Of a DNA stretch of 43,996 nucleotides, positions 38,155 to 43,996 are shown piece after piece. This stretch comes from an uncultured Clostridia bacterium (lineage in GTDB: Bacteria; Bacillota; Clostridia; Christensenellales; Pumilibacteraceae), in the NCBI GenBank assembly GCA_947589145.1, contig CANQCB010000002.1, positions 1-43,996 of the forward strand, read 5' to 3'. The notes beneath the pieces are model-generated. The model ran no database searches. It saw only the letters and a program-made list of their open reading frames with translations, and was not told where the DNA came from. How positions within the stretch are numbered: position 1 is the stretch's first letter; every line of letters begins with the position of its first letter. The position numbers and the translations under genes are program-made.

Positions 38155-38763
38155 GTGTCGGTATTTTTATGCGTTTCGATATTGATTTTGACTCTTTTCG
38201 GCGCCGAATTGCAAGCGAGCGTCGATTTTCACGCAAACATTCTTAAAAATGCAATGGACGTAAAAATTATGGCGTTTGGAATAAGTATTATGCGTGTCAA
38301 AGTATCATTCGTAGAGTTGGATTTAGCCAATAAATATGTTTGGATAAAGATAAATGAAAAATCGCTCGGTATCGCTCTTACGACGGATAGGAATAACAAG
38401 GACTCTATTTTGAACTATATGACAAACCCCATAATAAATGCGATCGACTTCAAGTATTTCGATTTGTTTGTCAGTGCCGGCATATGCGAAAATCCGTTTA
38501 TGACGGCAATGTTGCTCCAAACGGTAAGAATGGGTTTCGCTTCGGTTGTTTCATACATTAAAAACAGGCAGGATTTGGAGACCGATCAGAGTTTTGTTAT
38601 GAATTATTTCGAGAACGTTCTTAAAATCGGATTTTTCGGCATAATCGGCATAACTCTTGCAAATATTATATTTAGTTTTTTCGTAGCTGTTGTGAGAAAA
38701 ATCAGAACGAATATGAAAACAAGGAGGAAAAATGATAATAAATACCGAGCAAAAACCCATTGA
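38155..38763 (+). CDS. DUF2953-like membrane-anchored protein (YtfI-like)
   Basis: Between scpB and ytfJ as in other Firmicutes; N- and C-terminal hydrophobic segments; GTG start. Confidence 0.55.
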   Translation: MSVFLCVSILILTLFGAELQASVDFHANILKNAMDVKIMAFGISIMRVKVSFVELDLANKYVWIKINEKSLGIALTTDRNNKDSILNYMTNPIINAIDFKYFDLFVSAGICENPFMTAMLLQTVRMGFASVVSYIKNRQDLETDQSFVMNYFENVLKIGFFGIIGITLANIIFSFFVAVVRKIRTNMKTRRKNDNKYRAKTH

Positions 38764-39124
38764 AAGAGTTATGGAAACGGCGTTTTCGCGACTGAAAACG
38801 CTTGTTGACGCCGATACGGTAATAGGAAAGCCTTTGATCTTGGAGGACGGTACGGGCATTATTCCAATCAGCCGCATTGCCATGGGATTTTTGACGGGCG
38901 GAGGAGAGTACAGCGATATGACGGGCAAGTCGTGCGAATTCCCGTTTGCCGGGGGCAGCGGCGTCGGCGCGTCCGTCGTGCCCGTGGGCTTTCTCGTCAA
39001 AAAAGATAGGGACTATAAGATAATCAACGTGGGCGATAAGAGCTTGTACGATAAGATATTATCCCTCGTTCCCGAAGCGTTGGAGAAGTTGACAAATGCA
39101 TTCAATAACAATAAAAAGAAATAA
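38732..39124 (+). CDS. ytfJ: GerW/YtfJ family sporulation protein
   Basis: DADTVIGKPLILEDGTGIIPISRIAMGFLTGGGEY, FAGGSGVGASVVPVGFLV. Confidence 0.92.
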   Translation: MIINTEQKPIERVMETAFSRLKTLVDADTVIGKPLILEDGTGIIPISRIAMGFLTGGGEYSDMTGKSCEFPFAGGSGVGASVVPVGFLVKKDRDYKIINVGDKSLYDKILSLVPEALEKLTNAFNNNKKK

Positions 39125-39950
39125 ATTTCCGCTATTTATATTTGTTATTATGTCTGTCATAGTAGCATTATCGTTCGTTTTCGTGCAAATAGACCGTCCG
39201 TTTGCCGCGAGTTTCGAAACTTCGGCAAAGAGCGCTATCGTTATCGAGCGCACGAGCGGTAAGGTACTTTATGAGAAAAACGCCGATCAAAAACTTCCGA
39301 TAGCCAGCACGACAAAAATTTTGACAGCGATTACGGTAATCGAAAACAGCAAAGACGTAAACGAGGTTGTGACCGTTCCAGACTGCGCGGTTGGAATAGA
39401 AGGAAGTTCGATATATCTCACGAAAGGAGAGAAGTTGCGTATAATAGATCTGCTTTACGGACTTATGCTTCAATCGGGTAACGACTGTGCCGTGGCGCTC
39501 GCATGTCTGACGTCGGGCAGCATAGAGCGATTTTCGCTTTTGATGAATGCGGTTGCGGCGCGAGCGGGCGCACACAATTCGCATTTCGCCAATCCTCACG
39601 GGTTGCCCGACGATAACCATTATTCCACCGCGCGTGACATGGCGGCTATCTCGGCTTACGCGATGAAAAACGCGCTTTTCCGCGAAATAGTGGGCACGGA
39701 AAATTATCGCGACTGCCCGAGCGCCGACGGCGGACGCAGGTATATACACAATAAGAATAAGATCCTTACCATGCTTGACGGCGGAAACGGGATAAAAACG
39801 GGATATACAAAAGCCGCCGGTAGATGCCTCGTGTCATCTGCAGAGAGGAACGGCAACGAGGTAATTTGCGTCGTATTGTCCTGCGGCGCGATGTTTGAAG
39901 AGAGTTGCGCTTTGATCAACGCCGCGTTTGAACAACTGAAAGGCGAGTGA
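39096..39950 (+). CDS. D-alanyl-D-alanine carboxypeptidase (short PBP5-type)
   Basis: IASTTKILTA (SxxK), SGNDCAVALA (SxN), GIKTGYTKAAGRC (KTG). Confidence 0.92.
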   Translation: MHSITIKRNKFPLFIFVIMSVIVALSFVFVQIDRPFAASFETSAKSAIVIERTSGKVLYEKNADQKLPIASTTKILTAITVIENSKDVNEVVTVPDCAVGIEGSSIYLTKGEKLRIIDLLYGLMLQSGNDCAVALACLTSGSIERFSLLMNAVAARAGAHNSHFANPHGLPDDNHYSTARDMAAISAYAMKNALFREIVGTENYRDCPSADGGRRYIHNKNKILTMLDGGNGIKTGYTKAAGRCLVSSAERNGNEVICVVLSCGAMFEESCALINAAFEQLKGE

Positions 39951-40046
39951 AAAACAATAACATCGATGACGGTCGGATACGAAATATTGCGTTCTCAATG
40001 AAAAACGTTTGCTTTTTTTGTCGATATATTGTATCATTGACAACGT

Positions 40047-40760
40047 ATGAGGATAAACAAATTTCTTGCGGAGTGCGGACTTGCGAGCCGTCGTAAATGC
40101 GAGCAGTATGTGCTGGACGGATCGGTGACAGTCAACGGAAAAGTTGTGACCGATCTTTCAACGAACGTTGAATATTGCGACTTTGTAACGGTTAACGGGA
40201 AAAAAGCGGAACCCGCCAAGCACGTTTATGTAATAATGAATAAGCCGAAAGGCGTCGTGACCACGGTATCCGACGATAAGGGCAGAAAAACCGTGTTGGA
40301 TATCGTACGAAAAGATTATCCCAACACGAGGCTGTTTCCCGTCGGTCGCCTCGACTATGACACCGAGGGCTTGCTTATCCTCACTACGGACGGAGACCTG
40401 TGCAACAGACTGACGCACCCGAGCAGCGAAATAGAGAAAATATATTCCGCCAAAATAGAGGGTGAAATTACCGAGGCCGACTTAAACTTAATTCGGCGCG
40501 GAGTGGAGATTGACGGCAAACGCACGAAAAAATGCCGTGCAAAGTTTTTGGGCTACGACGGCAAAACAAAAGTCAGTACGGTGGAAGTGGCTATTTCCGA
40601 GGGAATGAACAGGGAGATCCGAAAAATGTTCGAATCGATCGGGAAACATGTTACGTTTCTCAAACGCGTTGCCATCGGCGAATTGCGGCTTCGCGGAGTA
40701 GATCGCGGCTCGTACCGAAAAATGACCGCGGCGGAAGTCGAGTACATAAAGAATATGTAA
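40047..40760 (+). CDS. rluB: rRNA pseudouridine synthase (RsuA/RluB family)
   Basis: S4 domain RINKFLAECGLASRRKCEQYV; PVGRLDYDTEGLLILTTDGDLCNRLTHPS. Confidence 0.95.
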   Translation: MRINKFLAECGLASRRKCEQYVLDGSVTVNGKVVTDLSTNVEYCDFVTVNGKKAEPAKHVYVIMNKPKGVVTTVSDDKGRKTVLDIVRKDYPNTRLFPVGRLDYDTEGLLILTTDGDLCNRLTHPSSEIEKIYSAKIEGEITEADLNLIRRGVEIDGKRTKKCRAKFLGYDGKTKVSTVEVAISEGMNREIRKMFESIGKHVTFLKRVAIGELRLRGVDRGSYRKMTAAEVEYIKNM

Positions 40761-40768
40761 AAAAACAA

Positions 40769-40809
40769 AAAATGAAAAACAATGTTTTATTTTGCTTGTT
40801 TTTCATTTT
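40769..40809. terminator. AT-rich hairpin, probable terminator downstream of rluB
   Basis: Perfect 14-bp inverted repeat AAAATGAAAAACAA / TTGTTTTTCATTTT with 13-nt loop. Confidence 0.6.
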
Positions 40810-40824
40810 CTTTTAATGTATAAT
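40796..40824 (+). promoter_or_regulatory. Promoter for the decarboxylase operon
   Basis: TTGTTT - 17 bp - TATAAT; SD GGAGG before 40861. Confidence 0.65.
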
Positions 40825-40860
40825 TCCTATTGCAAAATATTTTTATATCGGAGGTAAAAC

Positions 40861-42222
40861 ATGAGTTCCGACTTGAAGAGTGTTATCGCTTCATACTCGT
40901 CATCAACGAAGAACGTTCGTAAGACTATCGACGCGATAATCGACGGCAGTTCTTTCGTAGAATTGGATGCTTTTATCGGCGGAGCGAACGAACTCGGAGA
41001 AATAAAGGGCGAGGGTGTGCTTTGCGGCCTTGCCTCGATCGGAGAAAATGACGTCGCTCTTTTTGCGATCAATTCCGACGTTTTCAACGGCGGTATTTCC
41101 AAGAGAGGAGCGGAAAAGATAGAACGACTTATCAGTCGCGCCATAGACGCCTGCGTACCTCTCGTATCGATCATCGACACCGAGGGTGCGAGGGTACTCG
41201 AAGGGATCGACGCACTTTACGGCTACGGCCTCGTCCTGAACGGTTTTTCGAGAGCGTACGGTCAGATTCCAGTGATCACCGTAGTGAAAGGCAAAAACTA
41301 CGGAATGCTTACATATCTCGCGGGTCTTTCCGACTTCTTTATCGCTTATGATAAGGCGCAGATCGCAACGGCAAGCCCGCTGCTCATTTCATCATCTGCC
41401 GACGGGAAGAACTATTCGGACGTCAAGAGTCATTACGAAGTCAGCGGTATAATCACAAATATCGTAAAATCGGACGCTGAACTTAAAACTCTTCTTGTAA
41501 AAGCGCTCGGTGAAATCGAGGACGTAATTTCCGATCCTGTCGACGACGCCAACCGCGTTTGCAAGGGTCTCACAACGGATTCGACGGTTGATAAAGTTCT
41601 CAAAAGCGCGTTTGACGCCGACTCGGTTATCGAACTGCGCGCAGGCGTCGCTACCAACGTGATTACCGCCCTCGCAAAGCTTAACGGCATTTCCGTCGGC
41701 GTTGTCGGCGTAAACGGCAAGCTCACCGCAAAGGGAAGCGCGAAGATCACCGATTTTCTCAACACCGTTTCAAACCTCGGACTGCCCGTGATCAACCTCG
41801 TCGGCAGCACGGGCATAATTGTGGACGCGCATCAGGAAACGCATTGCCTTATCCGTAACGTGTCCGATTTGATATACGCATACAACAATATCGGCGTACC
41901 TAAGATCGCGCTCGTATGCAGCGGCGCCGTAGGAGCGGCATACAGCATATTCGCGTCAAAAAAGACTTTCGATTATACTATCGCGTGGGACGGCGCGGCA
42001 ATTACTCCGCTTGAAAGCGCTTCGGCGGCACGCCTGCTTTACGGCGACGAGATTGCGAAGTCCAAAGACCCGGCGACGGCGGAGGCAAAATTCGCCAAGG
42101 TATACGCCGAGGAAAATTCGGCGATGGCGGCTGCGGAAAAGGGATATATCGACACCGTTATTCTTCCCAACCACTCCCGTCAATATCTTATCGCCGCATT
42201 GCAGACGATGGTAAAGAGGTGA
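40861..42222 (+). CDS. Carboxyl transferase domain protein (MmdA/GcdA-like alpha subunit, divergent)
   Basis: SFVELDAFIG, KGEGVLCG, DTEGARVLEGIDALYGYG, LIYAYNNIGVPKIALV; followed by OadG-, BCCP- and OadB-like genes. Confidence 0.8.
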   Translation: MSSDLKSVIASYSSSTKNVRKTIDAIIDGSSFVELDAFIGGANELGEIKGEGVLCGLASIGENDVALFAINSDVFNGGISKRGAEKIERLISRAIDACVPLVSIIDTEGARVLEGIDALYGYGLVLNGFSRAYGQIPVITVVKGKNYGMLTYLAGLSDFFIAYDKAQIATASPLLISSSADGKNYSDVKSHYEVSGIITNIVKSDAELKTLLVKALGEIEDVISDPVDDANRVCKGLTTDSTVDKVLKSAFDADSVIELRAGVATNVITALAKLNGISVGVVGVNGKLTAKGSAKITDFLNTVSNLGLPVINLVGSTGIIVDAHQETHCLIRNVSDLIYAYNNIGVPKIALVCSGAVGAAYSIFASKKTFDYTIAWDGAAITPLESASAARLLYGDEIAKSKDPATAEAKFAKVYAEENSAMAAAEKGYIDTVILPNHSRQYLIAALQTMVKR

Positions 42223-42226
42223 ATCG

Positions 42227-42586
42227 ATGTTAGCATTAGTTCCCGGTTATAATGCCGGTACGGTGGCGCTCTATTGTGTGCTCGGCTTCGTTCTCGTCAT
42301 GGCGGTTCTTGCTATTCTCGTCGTGATACTTATGTTGTTCAGCAAGGGTTTCGGCGCAATTGAGAGAGCTACCGGCAAATTAAAAAACAAACCCAAAAAA
42401 GAAAAGTCGAAGAAATCGGATAAGCCGACGGAGACCGTTGTGGCGCAGACCGAAAGTTCGGATGAGGACGAAGAGGTTGTTGCGGCTATTACGGCGGCGC
42501 TTATGGCTTATTACGATGTCGGCGCTACGGACGGGGAAGACGAAGTTCCTCCTCCGTTCATCATCAAATCTATCAAAAAAAATTAA
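42227..42586 (+). CDS. OadG-like gamma subunit of Na+-translocating decarboxylase
   Basis: Single N-terminal TM, Lys/Glu-rich linker, EEVVAAITAALMAYY motif. Confidence 0.78.
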   Translation: MLALVPGYNAGTVALYCVLGFVLVMAVLAILVVILMLFSKGFGAIERATGKLKNKPKKEKSKKSDKPTETVVAQTESSDEDEEVVAAITAALMAYYDVGATDGEDEVPPPFIIKSIKKN

Positions 42587-42601
42587 CGGAGGAAATTATA
42601 A

Positions 42602-42970
42602 ATGCGTAAGTTCAACGTTTCCGTAAACGGAAAATCTTATTCTGTAGAAGTAGACGAAATAAACGGTGCGTCGTCCGCACCCGTTGCGGCAGCTCCCGCG
42701 GCAGCGGCGCCCGCGCCCGCAGCCGCTCCGGTCGCGCCCAAGGCCGCAGCTCCGACAGGCGGAAAAGAAGTAACGTCGCCGATGCCCGGTACTATCAGAA
42801 AACTTGCCGTGGCAGACGGAGCAACCGTAAAAGCAGGTCAGTCAATCGTCGTTCTTGAAGCGATGAAGATGGAAAACGATATCGTATCTACCGCGGACGG
42901 CGTAATAACCTATGCCGTAAAAGCGGGCGATAATGTCGAAACAGGCGCGGTTCTCGCTTATATCAAATAA
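42602..42970 (+). CDS. Biotin carboxyl carrier protein subunit
   Basis: Ala/Pro-rich linker then VTSPMPGTIRKLAVADGATVKAGQSIVVLEAMKMENDI (AMKM biotinylation site). Confidence 0.95.
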   Translation: MRKFNVSVNGKSYSVEVDEINGASSAPVAAAPAAAAPAPAAAPVAPKAAAPTGGKEVTSPMPGTIRKLAVADGATVKAGQSIVVLEAMKMENDIVSTADGVITYAVKAGDNVETGAVLAYIK

Positions 42971-42987
42971 GTCGGAGGAAATCGTAA

Positions 42988-43996
42988 ATGGATTTAGGTA
43001 AAATCATGCTCAACTTATGGGAGAGCACGGGTATGTTTGCGTCTACGTGGCAAAACTACGTAATGATACTCATATCTTTCGTGCTTTTCTATCTTGCCAT
43101 TTGGCGTAAGTTTGAGCCTCTCCTTCTTGTGCCCATCGCTTTCGGAATGCTGCTTGCGAATATTCCGGGCGCTTATGAAGTGCTCCATGAACCTTCGCAA
43201 ATGACGACCGTCACGGTGGCGCCGGGAGTAACGGAAACCGAATACGCGGCAGGCGGACTGTTCTATTATCTGTCGAAGGGCGTGGAGTGGGTAATATTCC
43301 CGCCGCTCGTGTTCCTCGGAATAGGAGCAATGACCGACTTCGGTCCGTTGATCGCAAACCCGAAGAGCCTGCTTCTCGGCGCGGGCGCACAGCTCGGTAT
43401 CTTTATAGCGCTTGCCTTTGGCTTCTTGTGCTTTGATAACGCCGGTCTTGCCGCGTCGGTCGCTATTATCGGCGGAGCGGACGGACCTACCGCAATATAC
43501 GTAACGACGGTCCTCGGGCAGAGCAACTCTTTGGGCGCGATAGCGATAGCGGCATATTCGTATATGGCATTGATACCGGCAATTCAGCCGCCTATTATGA
43601 AACTGCTTACGACTAAGAAAGAGCGTCAAATCAAGATGCGTCAGCTCAGAACGGTATCTCGCACGGAAAAGATTATTTTCCCGATAGTGGTTATCGTGCT
43701 TTGCGGATTGTTTTTACCTTCGGCGCTTCCTCTTCTCGGCATGTTGATGCTCGGCAACTTGCTCAAAGTATGCCTTGTTACCGACAGACTCGCGGAGACT
43801 GCAAGCAACGGGCTTTGCAACACGATCACGATACTTCTCGGTACGTGCGTCGGTTTCAAGGCGGTAGGCTCGGCATTCCTCGACCTTAATACGTTGCTTA
43901 TCATATTGCTCGGCTTGACTGCATTTGCATTCGGAACGGCGGGCGGCGTGCTTGTCGCGAAGTTTATGAATCTCTTCCTTAAAGAGAAGATGAACC
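42988..43996 (+). CDS. Na+-translocating decarboxylase beta subunit (OadB/GcdB/MmdB), truncated by window end
   Basis: Own translation from ATG 42988 (SD GGAGG): MDLGKIMLNLWESTGMFASTWQNYVMI ... FPPLVFLGIGAMTDFGPLIANP ... AIIGGADGPTAIYVT; open to the last base. Confidence 0.92.
   Translation, partial: MDLGKIMLNLWESTGMFASTWQNYVMILISFVLFYLAIWRKFEPLLLVPIAFGMLLANIPGAYEVLHEPSQMTTVTVAPGVTETEYAAGGLFYYLSKGVEWVIFPPLVFLGIGAMTDFGPLIANPKSLLLGAGAQLGIFIALAFGFLCFDNAGLAASVAIIGGADGPTAIYVTTVLGQSNSLGAIAIAAYSYMALIPAIQPPIMKLLTTKKERQIKMRQLRTVSRTEKIIFPIVVIVLCGLFLPSALPLLGMLMLGNLLKVCLVTDRLAETASNGLCNTITILLGTCVGFKAVGSAFLDLNTLLIILLGLTAFAFGTAGGVLVAKFMNLFLKEKMN

Noticed and set aside
1-43996. CRISPR arrays, transposons, tRNA or rRNA genes
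   Set aside because: No regularly spaced direct repeats, transposase-like proteins, cloverleaf or rRNA signatures were seen by reading; gene order is conserved housekeeping and sporulation synteny.

Overview
The window is ordinary-looking chromosome from a spore-forming, Clostridia-like bacterium, densely packed and almost entirely on the + strand. In order it carries: rpsB(3' end)-tsf-pyrH-frr-uppS-cdsA-dxr-rseP-ispG; a PolC-like remnant; rimP-nusA-ylxR-L7Ae-infB-rbfA-nrnA-truB-ribF; an endonuclease IV-like gene, an M24 peptidase and efp; a minus-strand amidase; the spoIIIAA-AH operon; nusB-folD-xseA-xseB-ispA-dxs-nadK-argR-recN-spoIVB; a SpoIIM-like gene; dacF-type carboxypeptidase, scpA-scpB, a DUF2953-like gene, ytfJ, a second D,D-carboxypeptidase and a pseudouridine synthase; and a Na+-pumping biotin decarboxylase cluster whose beta subunit runs off the end. 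No CRISPR array, transposon, rRNA or tRNA was seen. The observations most worth follow-up are: (1) a dispersed 19-bp near-palindrome, consensus TATTATGTCTGACATAGTA, at six sites over about 34 kb, five of them inside unrelated coding sequences; (2) an orphan PolC N-terminal/OB/exonuclease-like protein at the polC locus with no PHP or polymerase module and with the exonuclease catalytic residues apparently lost; (3) a mutually exclusive antiterminator/terminator leader in front of nusB; (4) consensus promoters placed so that nadK and the M24 peptidase should be leaderless; (5) a decarboxylase carboxyltransferase subunit with eroded active-site motifs. All calls come from reading the sequence; no database search was run.
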